Below, in pieces: positions 11,535 to 24,099 of a DNA stretch of 64,000 bases. Both the position numbers and the translations under genes were made by a program. This DNA is from Populus alba. Its lineage: Eukaryota; Streptophyta; Magnoliopsida; Malpighiales; Salicaceae. Position 1 is the first letter of the stretch, and the number at the start of each line of letters is the position of its first letter. The notes below the pieces were generated by a model. It did no database searches. It saw only the letters and a program-made list of their open reading frames with translations, and was not told the origin of the DNA. The stretch covers positions 13,483,875 to 13,547,874 of the forward strand of contig NC_133300.1 of assembly GCF_005239225.2 (NCBI RefSeq), written 5' to 3'.

Positions 11535-11880
11535 GTGTAGTATATATTTCAATTGCCCCACCAGAACGCACAAAAATGGGTCAGCAAAGGAGACTAGGAA
11601 TTTATGTTAGATTTGAATCTTCTTCAATTATTAAATATCTTAAACAATTGACTATAAATGTTCTTACAGCACATTTTATTGATTGTCAATCTGGGCAAAC
11701 AATACTTCGAGAAAAACAAATGTTGAGAAAACAAGAAATTTTGATGGAATGCATCATCTCTGACTCCTCTTTTTTATCACCATACAAATCAATGTTAACT
11801 GGAAGAATTCAAAAAATTATTCATCTGTAAAGGGTTGCAAATCAGTCAGCAAATGTATTTATTGACACCAAAAGAGACAA
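11535..11880 (+). mobile_element. Ty1/copia polyprotein fragment
   Basis: The frame through 11531-11830 reads IAPPERTKMGQQRRLGIYV followed by SSIIKYL, a well-conserved stretch in plant copia polyproteins just after the integrase core. After the stop at 11828-11830, the same frame still shows a copia-like continuation (VANQSANVF). No LTR, protease or reverse transcriptase lies nearby. This is a short decayed fragment without function. Confidence 0.75.
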
Positions 11881-12414
11881 GAACAAGCATGGTAGGTCTA
11901 TCGGTTTCAAATATATAAAAAAATCCAAGAAAGAAAAAGCTAAAAATACCTAAAACACACAACACACAACGAATCTAAAGAAATCTATTCAATCACTACA
12001 TGCAAATTAAAACATATTAACAAAATATTCTATCGATATATAATAAAGATCCCGTTGATATTTTTAAATATCAACAAAATTGATGATAAAATACTATTGT
12101 TGAAAACTTTCTCATCACATTGGAAAGATTATTATGTGGATGTTTTCATTTTCTTTTGGTATTGTTTGTTACCCTTTCTTGCATGTTACAACCAAATCCA
12201 TTTGGAGGAGATTTTGAAAACCTTCCAAAAACAACTGTTTACTGCCTGAAATACAAGGAAATTGCATCAATAATGATGATTCATCTTTACTTGTTTATCC
12301 AAGTTTCTTGATTTTCTACTCTCCTTTCAACTGCGTTCACAATAGCACCAAAAGAGACAAAAACAAGCATGGTAGGTCTATCGGTTTCGAAGAAAAAATA
12401 AATCCAAGAAAGAG
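11866..12414. repeat. Pair of ~75 bp direct repeats beside the copia fragment
   Basis: 11866-11940 and 12342-12414 share a segment containing AAGCATGGTAGGTCTATCGG with few differences, 476 bp apart in direct orientation. The left copy joins the end of the copia fragment, so the segment may be transposon-derived. The DNA between the copies (11941-12341) matches nothing I know. Confidence 0.8.
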
Positions 12415-12499
12415 AAGAAAAGGCAGGAAGATTCAAGGTAATGAGACAAAAAAAAAAAAAAAAACAAGTAAAGGATTGCATGATCAACCTTCTTTATAA

Positions 12500-14542
12500 C
12501 ATGCAAGGAGTTCACTGTTCCGTAACTGTGGAAGTGATCATAGAGAATCACAGGGAAATTAATTGCTGCAGAAGGAAAGGTTTTTGTTTTTACCTTGATG
12601 TATCAGTTTTATTATTTCTAATAAAAAACAAACACCAGAAGCTAAAACCCAAATGGGCAAAAGCACCAGGCTACCAAGAAATTTTATGAAACTATCAAAT
12701 GACCTAGCCATTATCAGGGACAGATTCACAAGTCAATAAATGAAAACTCCAAGCTTTTTTCTTTTTCCTTTTCCCCTCAAATTCATAGACAAATTTGCTC
12801 CCATGTTGCAGAACAGAACATTCACCATAAGAGCATTCTTGACTTGGGAAGGTTCTGGTATATATCAACCTAAATGCCACGCCATCAACTTTTATATTAC
12901 TCATAATTGAAAACATAATTTATTAAGAGTACAAGTCTTAATTTTAGATTTATAATTATCTTATCTCGGAAAAAAAAAACATAAATATGCAATCAAATAT
13001 GTTTTTTAGTTTTCATTTTCAGTTCTAAGTTTTTGTTCTTAGTTTTCTGAAAAAGAATGAAAACGAAAGCAGAAAATCTAAAATAAATGGCCGCAGAGGT
13101 GGCCGAAGTATGATTATTGGTTCCTTAATCATACTTCTGCCAACGCCAATTCTTAATTGCATTTACTCAACTTCTTTATCCACATTAGATTTCTTGTCAA
13201 AGTGTTTCTCATTTCTTACATAAACAAACTTTTGACAATACAAGTCCTCAGCTTAGAGGAAACTGTCACACAACATCAATCCAGAAGGTGCTGTGGAGCA
13301 ATAGAGCTGCTTGCTTCTCTCCATCATTGCTCTACTAGATCTACAAGTGAAGTTTCTTAACATGGCAATTTTCAGTTGTATGAAAGTAACCTGTGCTTCA
13401 AGCCTAAAGAGACTTAAAGCAGCTTGTTGGCCTTCAAGCTTGGCTCTTGTTTATTCGGGACACGACAATGTTTAAACTAGAGTATGCCTTGTTTGCAAAG
13501 GCACTTCTAACAAGTTTTAATTAAAAAGCTTAACATATCAAGTGTGATCTCAAGAATAATTTTATATTATTTTTTAATATATTTTCTTTTGAACTTGAAA
13601 CTTACATAGATTTATAATCATTTTATATTTAATTTTATTAATTTAATTAGTTAAAAAAATTAAGATATTAAATAAGATCTTAAGAATGTTTTTATATTAC
13701 TCTCCAACTTAGAAAAGCTAATAGCCAACATGAGCTAATTGTTAGCAGCAGCTTGATCCTATACTGTCTGCTTCATTTAAGTTGCAGGAACTATTTGCCT
13801 TCAAGTAAAAGGCCTCTTAGCCGAGCTGCTAGCATAAGATTACAAGGAGCTTGTTTAAATGTTGAGAAGTGAAGAATATGAAATGCAATATAAGTTTTCT
13901 TTTAGATTACAACTAAGAGAAAATTGATTATAAAATATGATGCAGATTGAGGTAATATGTCATGTGCATATGTTAGGTGACTGAACTACCTTTTGCTCTG
14001 ATGCCATATGCTGCACAAAATTTTAAATTGTCTGATGGCCACCAACCTCTCATCTCTCGAAATTCCACATATTAATGATGCCCAACCAATCTTGAAAACT
14101 GTATATAAACCAAACTACTGAGATTTTATGCTTCTAGAACTGCTTTCTGTTCTGTATTTAGTACAAAAGAATGGTAAACAAAAATTGGGAACCCGGTCTA
14201 GATCAACAATAATGTTTCTGTTCATCTGTTCCGATTGACATACCAGTACGGAAACAACAAAGCAAAGGAAGCAAAACAAGTCCTACTACACCACTCAAAA
14301 TTCCGTAGAGAAGTGGCCAATGAGCTTCAGATTCTCAACGATTAAGCCTCTTCTGTTCATAGATGAAATGATGTGGAAAAGGAAGCAAAAACCAAATGAG
14401 TGCAATTGAGACTTTCTAAGCGACAGTAGCAAAGAGAATCTACCTCTGAATGAACTATCCTTGAACCAGAAATGAAATGCACCATCTTGTCTCTACATTC
14501 TTGAAACTCTTAAGAAGGAAGGTAATAGCATCATCACGCATC
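12500..14542. other. Intergenic, 3' side of the C2H2 gene
   Basis: No supported gene. The part next to 14543 is probably the 3'UTR of the minus-strand C2H2 gene. Short open frames at 12704-12916 and 13157-13360 have no recognisable domain. The stretch 13500-13700 is AT-rich and repetitive. Confidence 0.35.
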
Positions 14543-16192
14543 TTAGTTGGCTATAAGACCCACCAGTGGCTCATGCTTGTGGGAATTGGCAGGCCACCAT
14601 GACTCACACCGAACATCATTACTGACGTCTGGAGCAACTGTGTATGGGACATTAATAGTGAAAACATTACATATATCAGAAACCTCTCGGTTCACTGCAA
14701 TGTTCTGTTCTTCTCTGGCTTTAGGGAAATGAGCCCTTTTGTGACCTCCCAAAGCTTGGCCGGAAAGAAAAACTTTAAAGCAGACTGGGCATTTGTGCTC
14801 CTTACCCTCCTTTGACTCGCAATCTTTTACAATGACTCCATCAGTTTCCTGCTTCACTGATTCCTGAATACATTCAATCTTGACAAGTTTTCCTGTAGCC
14901 TTAGTTTCAGGAGAAAAAATAGCCCGGATATCCCTTTTGCAGCTATCAACCTTCAACCCTATGGAGCTCTTTCTATGGAATGTTTGGTGACCCCCAAGTG
15001 ACTGATAACTGATGAAGTTTCTATTGCAGATTCTGCACCTGAAATCACCTTTTTTGCTCGGACTTTCCGCGATATCAGAATCTGTAGCTACCACCATCTG
15101 AAGGCCAGCATCCTGTCCCATTTCCGCATCAGAAGCATCAAAGTTTGCTTGATTGATTGGAATAGATTTCTGAAATCCCAAACGAGCAGCATCCAATCCA
15201 ACCCCTCCCATCAGATCCAGACTTGATTCAGCTACAGTGCAATTGGTAATCAATTCACCGTGACCTCCCTTCTCTATCTCAATACCACAGAATTCAACTC
15301 CTGATTCGTCATCCAATTGAGGGCTCTTGGATTCAACATCCTTATGAAAACTCTCCGTGGGAACTTCCAATCTAACTTGATTTGCCTCACCATATCCCAT
15401 TCCAATATCACCTTCACCGCCAGATACACTAATTTTATAATCCAAATCACAAGAATCTAAATAATCCTCTCCGGTTTTCTTTGGCCTTACAAATCCATTA
15501 CCATCAAAACCATGATAACCCTCACCTATCTCAATTCGCTTACTTTGACACAATGAATCAAACCCATTACATTCACCCCTAGACATCATAATCAATGTAA
15601 TAGCCACCTCCTCAACTTCTTGCTCAATATCAAAACCAGATACAGATTCATTCGATCTAGAAAAAGAAGAATTGGGAGTGATCTTGTACCTCATTCTGCT
15701 AGATCGCTTTCTTCTCACAAGATTCACAGTCTCAGTAGCAGATAAGGCCATAACAACCAGATTAGGCCCTGAACTTGAGACCCTCAACTTCTTATGATGC
15801 AGCCTCATGTGATTGCTTAGAGATTTTAATGACAGAAACCCTCTGCCACACTCTTCGCAGTAAACTGCTTTCCTTTCTTTAGCAGAGTGATGCCTCATGT
15901 GGCCATGGAGGGATTTTGGTGACCCAAATTCTTTGCCACAGACTCTACATTTCGACGTTTCTTGCATTGAAACACTACCATCATGATTCAAGCCTGAGAA
16001 TTTCCAAGATTTCTTGGGCTGTTCTCTTAGGCCATGACATTCAGAACCCATGTTGTTGCTTTCAAACTTGACATATTCTTTAATTGATTTTCTAGCTCCA
16101 TGAATCTTCATGTGACCACCCAACATTTTCCCGGTCAAGAAACTCTTCTTGCATAGCTTGCATACGTGCACCTTTTCTTGATTCTTCTTCAT
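14543..16192 (-). CDS. Five-finger C2H2 (Q-type) zinc-finger transcription factor, ZAT-like
   Basis: Intronless, 549 residues. The ATG at 16192 is chosen because it places the first finger at residue 11, as in ZAT relatives; the longer open frame begins only with TTG. Five fingers are visible: CKLCKKSF...LGGHMKIH (from residue 11), CRVCGKEF, CEECGRGF, CRICNRNF...LGGHQTFH, and CPVCFKVF with QALGGH. QALGGH is the plant-specific DNA-contact motif. After the third finger lie a basic RRKRSSRMR segment, likely a nuclear localisation signal, and VAITLIMMSRG, which matches the hydrophobic L-box-like motif of this family. A long acidic, Gly-rich middle separates the N-terminal three fingers from the C-terminal two. 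No clear terminal EAR repressor motif was seen. Relatives act in stress or developmental transcription; the target here is unknown. Confidence 0.93.
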   Translation of the reverse strand: MKKNQEKVHVCKLCKKSFLTGKMLGGHMKIHGARKSIKEYVKFESNNMGSECHGLREQPKKSWKFSGLNHDGSVSMQETSKCRVCGKEFGSPKSLHGHMRHHSAKERKAVYCEECGRGFLSLKSLSNHMRLHHKKLRVSSSGPNLVVMALSATETVNLVRRKRSSRMRYKITPNSSFSRSNESVSGFDIEQEVEEVAITLIMMSRGECNGFDSLCQSKRIEIGEGYHGFDGNGFVRPKKTGEDYLDSCDLDYKISVSGGEGDIGMGYGEANQVRLEVPTESFHKDVESKSPQLDDESGVEFCGIEIEKGGHGELITNCTVAESSLDLMGGVGLDAARLGFQKSIPINQANFDASDAEMGQDAGLQMVVATDSDIAESPSKKGDFRCRICNRNFISYQSLGGHQTFHRKSSIGLKVDSCKRDIRAIFSPETKATGKLVKIECIQESVKQETDGVIVKDCESKEGKEHKCPVCFKVFLSGQALGGHKRAHFPKAREEQNIAVNREVSDICNVFTINVPYTVAPDVSNDVRCESWWPANSHKHEPLVGLIAN

Positions 16193-16632
16193 TTGTGCAA
16201 ACAAAAGAAACCCCAGATCAGAAACCAGGCAAAACCTCAACTTTCTCAAGAAAAATGGCGAAAGATACTTCTTTGACAATCAGGGAAACAAACACACCAG
16301 AAAGTTGAAGAATAACAGAGGAGTCAACGAAACCCAGATGAAAAAGAACCTAAATCTAGAGCCTAGTTTTGTGAAGTCTTGGTTTTATAAGGGATAAAAG
16401 AGGGAACGGCGTGGGTTTTTCTGATCTAATCAAACCAATTAAGAAAAGTTAAAAACCCCATACAAAGAGTGATCCCTTGCCCCTGTTCTATTGCTCTGCC
16501 TCTCTGGTGGAGTACTTCCTTTGCAAGCATAAGCAATGCAAGAGAGATATTGAAGTGAAAGTGATGGGTTTTATGACTCTGCTTTGAAAGTGTCAAAATG
16601 CACAAAGAAGCCAGAGAAAAACCAAAGGAAGC

Positions 16633-16658
16633 CTCTCTCTCTCTCTCTCTCTCTCTCT
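16633..16658. repeat. (CT)13 microsatellite in the C2H2 gene 5' region
   Basis: Thirteen uninterrupted CT units (GA on the coding strand) lie about 440 bp upstream of the start codon. GA-rich tracts are common near plant transcription starts, so this may be in the promoter or leader. Confidence 0.9.
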
Positions 16659-19600
16659 AAGATAATGAGCTTGTAAGTATTTAAAAGGAGAGAAACCCTT
16701 GCATGGAAAGGAAGCCAAGTTATAGGAATGGAGTCATACTCGCTGGTGAGCGTAAAAACCGCATAAAACTGTACTCGCTTGCATTGAATAGGGACAATTT
16801 TGGCCACAAAATGATTTGGGATTGATCATGTGATTGCTTGTGATTGAAGAAAATTGTCAGAGTTGCTTTTCGATTCATGTTATGGTATTAGTAGCAGTGT
16901 CTTGATTTATTAAACCACTTCCCATTTTATTTTTAGATAAAATCCACCTGCCCTTCTGCTACATCCATAGACTAGGATTGTCCCATCGCAGCAATTGTTT
17001 TTATCTGAGTTGGTACATCATGAAGCGATAGACTCACCTTTTCTTGGTGGCATTGTCTTGTTATGCAAGGCTTGCTTCTCCAATAAGCTTACTACTTTCT
17101 CTACTTGGATAGTAGATTAAGCTCTCATTGGATTCACAGGTGAATCTGGCTGTAGCTTTTTGGTTGAAGAATGGAGAAGAAACTGGGATTGTTATCTAAA
17201 CTGATCCTAAAGTGCGATTAAAAGACGGTTTGAGATTGGGCCGAACAGAGGTTAGCTATTTTTTATATATTTTTGAATTGTTTTGATGTATTTATGTTAA
17301 AAATAATTTTTTAAAAAAATAAAAAAATATATTATTTTAATATATTTCTAAAAAAAATATTTTGAAAAACAATTAATAGTATACTTTAAAAAATTATGAT
17401 TTAGAATGCTTGAAATCAAGAGACAATTTTAATTTACATGATTTGTACCTTTCAGTTTATCTCAATTTTCTAATTATTATTTATCACATTATCAAAAACC
17501 TCTTTTTCATTCAATAGAACTGCACAAGATCTTCAATAATATGTGATGAGTTTTGTAATTTTAATCAAGACGTCAATACAAAGCATAACAAAAAACCAGG
17601 ATCCAAGTTACGGGATTAAATAAAAAAAAATCAATTTAATATCAGATTTTTTTCTTATTTTACTCGAGTCAGGTCTTGGATAAACTAATTGCTAGGTTAT
17701 CCTATTATATCCATGCCATCATGTCTTCTCTTAATTTAAGAAGAAGTTTGGCAACAATTGGAATAAAAAAATCTTCAACTCAGATAGTTTAGTATCTTTA
17801 TAGATCTGAGATTATGGAGCACAGTTAATAGAAGTGGCCACTGAATTAATTTAAGCTCAAATGGTATTGAGAGAAAATGGGAAAAACTTATGTCAATAGG
17901 CTGGCCAACATGGATTATTGTTGATGCATGAACTGTCTCAGGCATACACAGATTATGTGAATTTACCATTTTTACCAGATTCTGGTCTTTTTGACGTAGT
18001 TGACTAATTCAATCTCGTTCAGCTCTTGATCAACCTCGACTGTCTTTGATCGTGTTTGACTCCTCTCCACCACCACCCCCTCCGCACCAGCACCGAGCAC
18101 CACCAGACTTCCTCTACCAGCCAGACTACCTCTAAGCTGCCAAGCAACCCATTTATCATCTCATAATAGGTGCGGATATGAATTGGTATGCGGGTATAGA
18201 CAACTGCTAATTACAAATTTAGGAATCGAAGAGGGTATCATCTCTGTTTAGATACTTGAAGGAAGGACAGGAAGAGTATCCCAATTTTGAATGTGATCCA
18301 TTATTGAAAAGCTTAAAAAAACTTGCTTTTGCCCATAAAAAAATGAAGAGAAAAAACAAGGCAGAGGAAAAACCATGACTTTGAACTTGATTTTCGGAGC
18401 TGCAGATATTAAAAACAATCCATGAAAGGTTGGTTTAGAAATTAACAATCTCGTTTCTTTTGTCAGAATTTAAGTTCCGAGACGTGGCTCCATACTCCTT
18501 GAGCAGTAACAATTTTATATCTAGCAGCCCAGTTTACAGAGAGGCACTTTAGTGCAAGATGCAGATGCTGCGCTCTTTTAATGTGATTGGAGTTGAAATT
18601 GTATTTTTTTTTTCCCTTTCTTTTTGCTTGTTTATTAGATAATAGCCCGTGATCCCTGTTTTGGCAAGCAACTTTCTAGATTCAATGCTTCGTCAACACT
18701 CCAGCAGTAAATTGGATTAGAGTGCTGTCCATCTCGTACCTTGCTTTCTATTTTGATGATGAGACCACAGATTTAACGTTCTTTTGCTTGTATGCTTCTA
18801 GTTTAGTAAAAAACTACTGACGCAATTGCTGCTGGGTTTCCACCCCTGTTGAGCAAGTTGCAAACATTTACACGGCCATCTTTTCTCACAGAATTCTTAT
18901 ATTGTGCTCGAATCTCAACATCGTTTTGCGTTTTGCCCCATCCACAGTTATTATTGCTTTTTTTTTTTTTTTTCTGTTAATCTACCCATGCAGTATTCCG
19001 TGAAACAAAAACTGCATATGTAAACTGGAAACACACAGCTCTGTCATGCACCGGTTGCTGTCATCAGTATCAGAACGACCCAACTATAATAACTTAACCA
19101 AACAGCCAATTTAGGTTTCCTGTGCACTTCTACTAGAAAGGGAATTATTATCATAGATGAGAGACAACAAGTTTATACACAGTTTCCTGCGCCTGTGACA
19201 GACCCCAAGAGTTCCAATTGAATGAAGGAGAGGTAAGGCAGATGAAATTTCATGCAACCATTCTTAAATGGAGGTTGTGAAAAATACAGGTCTGAGATTT
19301 AACCAAAAATAATGAACCATAAATGCTGCTAAAACAGCAAAATTGTTCATCGAAGACCAAGTTGCAGGAAAACAAGTATGATCGCTTCCAAGTCCAAGAA
19401 ACTGCAATTATATAAACCGAAATAAACAGACCCACATAGGCATGCACACACAGTCCGAGGGAGAGAGCTAGCGAGGCTGTTTGCCGGGAAAACAGTGAAT
19501 AGCACTCAATCTTACTGTCAAGAATATCGTTTCGCAGATATGGAGGTCACTCTTACAAAGCTAACACTAAAGCATCTACAAAATTCATGGGGGCAGGGAA

Positions 19601-20303
19601 CACAAGCAACATTAACAGAAACATTGATAACATAAAAACTATCACCAGGAACATTTGAAGGGGAAAAAAAAAAAAAAGCCAAGCGTGGAGGAGGAACCAA
19701 AGAAGATAAAATAAAATGCCTTAACGACACCATTCAATTTAGATGTTGGTCCAAGTGGCCTTACAGAGGGTTGATTAAATTGCAAGATAATTACCATGAG
19801 ATTGATCACGCAGAGATCAAAAGAAACATGATTCAAGTCACGCTAAACAGCTGAACAAATCACGCACCCATAGCTCTGCATATTACCACGATGATTCCAT
19901 TGGCACACTCAAGAGCATCAACCACGTCCTATGAAAGTACTTGCATCTTGCAAAATGCCCTTCCACCAACATATTCAAAATTTTGCAAGCAAAATTGGAT
20001 TTTGCAGTAGTATTGCTAGTAATTGTCTATCTGAAATCCTTCTTAATTGAGCCACATGAACCTTGAAAGGCCAGTCCTGGAAACTGATGACCTACCAGAC
20101 TCTTGAATATTGATGCCTACAAGAGCCAACTTTAATTTGGAAGGATGCATGGGACAACCACTCTTCCCCAACAATCAACATTGAATAAAGGTATCAGCTT
20201 CTTCAAGTTTCAATGACTAATAACATCAATCCCTTGATAATATCCAGTCTTGCAGAACAACAGCATGGGAACCAAACCATCAAGAAAATTTACTGTGAAA
20301 ATA
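16659..20303. other. Intergenic between the C2H2 and SANT genes
   Basis: No supported gene. 17255-17385 carries a MITE-like AT-rich repeat. 18060-18130 is a CA/CC-rich patch (CACCACC) with no frame I recognise. 18957-18974 is a poly-T run. Roughly 19900-20300 is probably the 3'UTR of the minus-strand SANT gene. Confidence 0.35.
17255..17385 (-). repeat. MITE-like AT-rich dispersed repeat, copy 1
   Basis: In the reverse sense this matches the family seen at 33.4, 33.8, 39.5, 40.5 and 42.6 kb. The shared core is an AATATATTAAAATAATA-like phrase, then TTTTTAAAAATTATTTTTAA, then CATCAAAA. No coding capacity. Assignment is by visual similarity only. Confidence 0.5.
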
Positions 20304-22266
20304 TTACTCTTGACTGGAGTGTTTCCCATCAGTTCCCATATCACGTGGACCATAGCAATCAATGCTGTCTCGATGATGCTCATATGATGTGCATGAATCA
20401 TCTTGAACATCACAATCATCTGTGTTGGTCCCAGCATCTTGAACATCACAATCATCTGTGTTGGTCCCAGAAAATCCATTAAAATATTTAGGTCCAAGGT
20501 CACCAACACAACCATGGTAAATCCCAACATGTGCTCCTGAAAAATCATCTACATCTCCCCCATACTCTGCATCAGTTGCAATTCCATGAACCACATTATC
20601 AACACCATCTTTAGAAGCAACAGCTTCATCCTCATCCTCAACATATTCATTGAACTTCTCAGCATGATCCTCTTGACAGTAAGCAGAGGAATCCTGAACA
20701 GTCAGAGATTCCACCGCAGAATCCTCATCTTCCTCTACTGTTTCACCCTCAATTTTTTGCCACTCATCATCATCGCTGTCAATATTTAGAGGGTCAAACC
20801 TGTTCTGCTCAGCACGTTTCTGGAGCATGAATACATTGAAATAATAACTGACAAGCTCCTTCTTTGTTCGGGAAGGGAATGTTGCTGACAGATGGTCCCA
20901 AAAGTTTTTCCCCAAAGAAACAGGATTAGATAAGACCACTTCATGGAAGGCTTGCTCTTCCTCGTCAGTCCATTTATTTGCAACCACCTCTCCCATGTCA
21001 CAGAACCCCAACCCCTCAAATATCTCCTCCCCAAGGTTCTCTCTAAGTTTCAGCCTAGCTTCTGAGACATGTTGTTTTATGCATCTGATAGAACCTGCAT
21101 CGGGGCATGCACAGTCATGATTGGTGGCTTCATAGCAGTAATTTGCAGATGCTTCCAGGTCAGGCATGGGAAGGATACAAGTACCCATCAGGTTCTCCTC
21201 GTAACCACCATCAATTATGACACCTGGGCTAGATGAATGTGCACATGCAACTTGAAGGTTAGAGTCATCTAGCTGGTTCAGGGAGGTGCTTGAACCCTGG
21301 GAGTCCCACTCTGGGACATAAGCTTGATGCTCTGGTCCAACAGAAACCTGCTTCTGAAAAGGGTAATCAAGAGATGAGCAGGCCTCTTCAGGCTCAAGTA
21401 AAGCCCTGAGCTGGTGCCCATGATCAAAATATTCTGGGAAGAATGATAAATTATCAGCTTCAAGAATCCCATTGCCCATCCACAAAAAGTGGGGGAAACA
21501 ACCATTATCACCAGTTTCAAATCCCTTGCTAGTCCCATTTGAACATTCACTGAACAAGTCACTTGCAGACCTCCCTACTTCTTGACACTTTCTAAAACTG
21601 TCATCACCTTCATTATCATATTGCAGGTCAGTTATATAAACTAGGGAACTCCGTTAACAAATTAAAATATGGCATGTAATTATGGAAACACAAGAAAGTG
21701 ATTACAAAACACACTATTGTGTTTTTAATCCCTATAAGATCTGTAGCACTAGAATGTAGCATCTTCTAGAGAATTCGTGAATTTTTTTACTTATAATAGG
21801 CAAAAAAACAAACATATAAGGTGCAAAATGAATTTGTTGCACAGAATATCAGAACCACGGCATGCATATTACAATAATCATAATGAAAAGTCTCACCAAA
21901 ATACTCTTACAAATCAACATTAGAATGATTTCCAATCCAAGATCTATATACCATAAAAGCCAGAATTTCATCCTTAAGTTTTTTGAATATCAAGTCATCA
22001 GATTGGACAGGCTAAATGAAACGGATAAAAGAATAAAAGTACAACTCCACAATCCACATTGTAACAAGTTTCGAAGTACAAAGCAATGCAAAAACTCGTA
22101 AATAACAGACACCAACAGCAGCTCCTTTACCTGAAACAAGATGTTTCTGGTGCCCACTGTCAAGTGGGAAAATAGGGGCAAGCTGATCAATGTTCTCCAT
22201 TTGTCTGGGGTGCTTACAAGCAAACTCATATAAATTATCATCAGAAAAAGCACGTTTGTGAATCAT
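20304..22266 (-). CDS. SANT/Myb-like nuclear protein with acidic tail
   Basis: CDS is 22266..22131 joined to 21640..20304, 490 residues. The donor GTAAAG starts at 22130 and the acceptor TTCCCTAG ends at 21641; exon 1 leaves one base and exon 2 supplies two, so the frame is kept. The start MIHKRAFSDDNLYE with PRQ following resembles the conserved N-terminus of plant ELM2/SANT-related proteins such as At1g26580 and At2g03470. A conserved block (SIRCIKQHVSEARLKL, about 229-244) precedes a SANT domain at about 267-323 (KWTDEEEQAFHEVV, RTKKELVSYYFNVFM). An IDSDDDEW motif and a long acidic tail follow. SANT domains bind histone tails or co-repressors, so a chromatin role is inferred. The tail holds an exact 12-residue duplication. 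I did not find a full ELM2 motif. Confidence 0.85.
20399..20470. repeat. Exact 36 bp tandem duplication inside the SANT gene
   Basis: Two identical 36 bp units (20399-20434 and 20435-20470) encode, on the minus strand, two copies of the 12-residue phrase AGTNTDDCDVQD in shifted register. The length is a multiple of three, so the frame survives. The lack of differences suggests a recent event. Confidence 0.93.
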
Positions 22267-23600
22267 TTTAATTTTATCTGCAAATCAGAATATCTTCACT
22301 CATATTAGAAACACAGAAACAAAGTAAAGATTCAAAGTATCAGATGCTTTCACGAAAACACAACAGCAGACTGGTTTTCTAGAAATGAAAATATACACTA
22401 TCCCACAACAATTATGACGTCAGCTGCCTAGAAGGGCGACTTTTCTTACTATTTTCTTACATTTCTGAAAAGTTGAAGGTAGAAAGGTAAGATTCCTTTG
22501 ACATAAACAGACAAGAAGAAGCTAAGTGGAAACTACCTAAATTACCAAAAGGATAGCGATTAAGGACTTTCAAGCATATGGGAATTTTAGCATCCACCAT
22601 ACTAACAAAAAGGGCCAACATATACTACTATATGTAGCCATTATGCGCTCCCTATACGAACTTCATTTCTTGATATTAACACATTTTTACTTCACACCCC
22701 ATGAAAAATATTATATTTAAAATTAATTAATGATGTTATTACCAAACCAATTTTTTTATTAATTCGAGTGTAAGAAAATTATTATTTTTATAATAAAAGA
22801 AAAGAAAGAAAGGGATAACCAATCAACAATAACCATCTATAACTAAATTTATTACTTGAAAAAAAAAAAAAACTCAATATTGAATAAGCTAGAGGAGCTC
22901 GATCTTACCTTTTCTAAAATTGGTCGTTGAACAGGATTGATGAAATTGAAAATATCGAATTTACCAAAAACCCTAATTCACAAATAAAAAATTTATAGAT
23001 CCCTAGTTTGTATTATCGTATTAGCACAACTTTACAAAAAAAAAAGTAATAAACAAGGGACAGAAGGGAAAACAATTGAATCAAACAGAAAATGGATAAC
23101 GTTGAAGAATTTATAAGAGCCGTAAATTTTCAAAATTTCAGAAATTTTTTAGAAGTTCAACTGACCCAGATAAATTTAAGCCATGAAATTCAAATATACA
23201 AGATTAGACTTGAAGATCGAACAAAACCCACTTCGGAATCAAAGAATCAAGGAGAATCTCAAAACCCTAACCCTAGAAATGAATCGAGAGCACGGCAAGG
23301 GGAAAAGGTAGGCTCGCTTGGTAGAGAAAAGAGCGAATTGAAAGAATACAAGATCGAATTGAATCAAAATAAAAGAAAATTGGAGAATTTGGAGGTTGAA
23401 TTGAATGAAGATTTGGGATCGAAGATTGGCAGAGTTAGGGCACGATTTATAGGAAATTTAGGGATCTGTTTGGTGATCCGAGGAGAGGGTCCTCGAGGCT
23501 CGCTGTGAAAAGAGCTGAAAATACCAAATGAGGAAAGGATCTGCAGAGGAATTACGAAAATTGCCACGTAAGGATTCTGGGATCTCAAAGGACAGATCAG
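22267..23600 (-). promoter_or_regulatory. Probable spliced 5' leader and promoter side of the SANT gene
   Basis: On the minus strand an acceptor (GATTTGCAG) ends at 22278, 11 bases before the start codon, and a donor (AAAAG/GTAAGA) starts at 22908, which suggests a 5'UTR intron of about 630 bp. From 22910 to 23520 the minus strand is C/T-rich and contains CTAGGGTTAGGGTTTTG, typical of plant leaders. The transcription start probably lies near 23500 or beyond, possibly with another leader intron. Confidence 0.5.
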
Positions 23601-24099
23601 GAAAACGACTCGTGCGCTTGTTGTCTTAGCTTAACTAATGATAGCAATGATGATGTAAGGAAGTTTATGGAAAAAACAAAATTTTGACACGTGGAACAGC
23701 CTTAGTGGCGTCTTGAAATTTGGCACGTGCAGATACTCTTGCCTTCTGTGTGCAACGTGGAAGACGGTGTTTGACTAGTTCTGAGAAAACGGTGGGCTCA
23801 AAGGGGAATTGCTTTTTGAATTGATTTTTAAAAAACAAAATTGATTAATTTATTATGGCATTCCCCCACCTTCAAATAGCGATCTAATTTTATTTTAATT
23901 AGCATATACCGGAAAGGTTTTGTATTTTACTGTAGCAATCTACCGTTGAAATTTTAATGTCTAAGGTTTTTTTGTTTTGGTTCTAATAATTTTTAAGGAT
24001 TTTTTTATATATGTTTTTTAAAATTATTTTTTTTAATTTTATTATTTATCATTAAGTTTATTAGATATTAGATTTTATAATTTATTTTAATTTATTTTT

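Noticed and set aside
16193..16279. N-terminal extension of the C2H2 protein to 16279
   Set aside because: It begins at TTG, is hydrophobic and unlike the family. The ATG at 16192 places finger 1 at its usual position.
21278..21562. 94-codon minus frame within the SANT exon
   Set aside because: A shadow of the real frame; it starts at GTG and has no domain.
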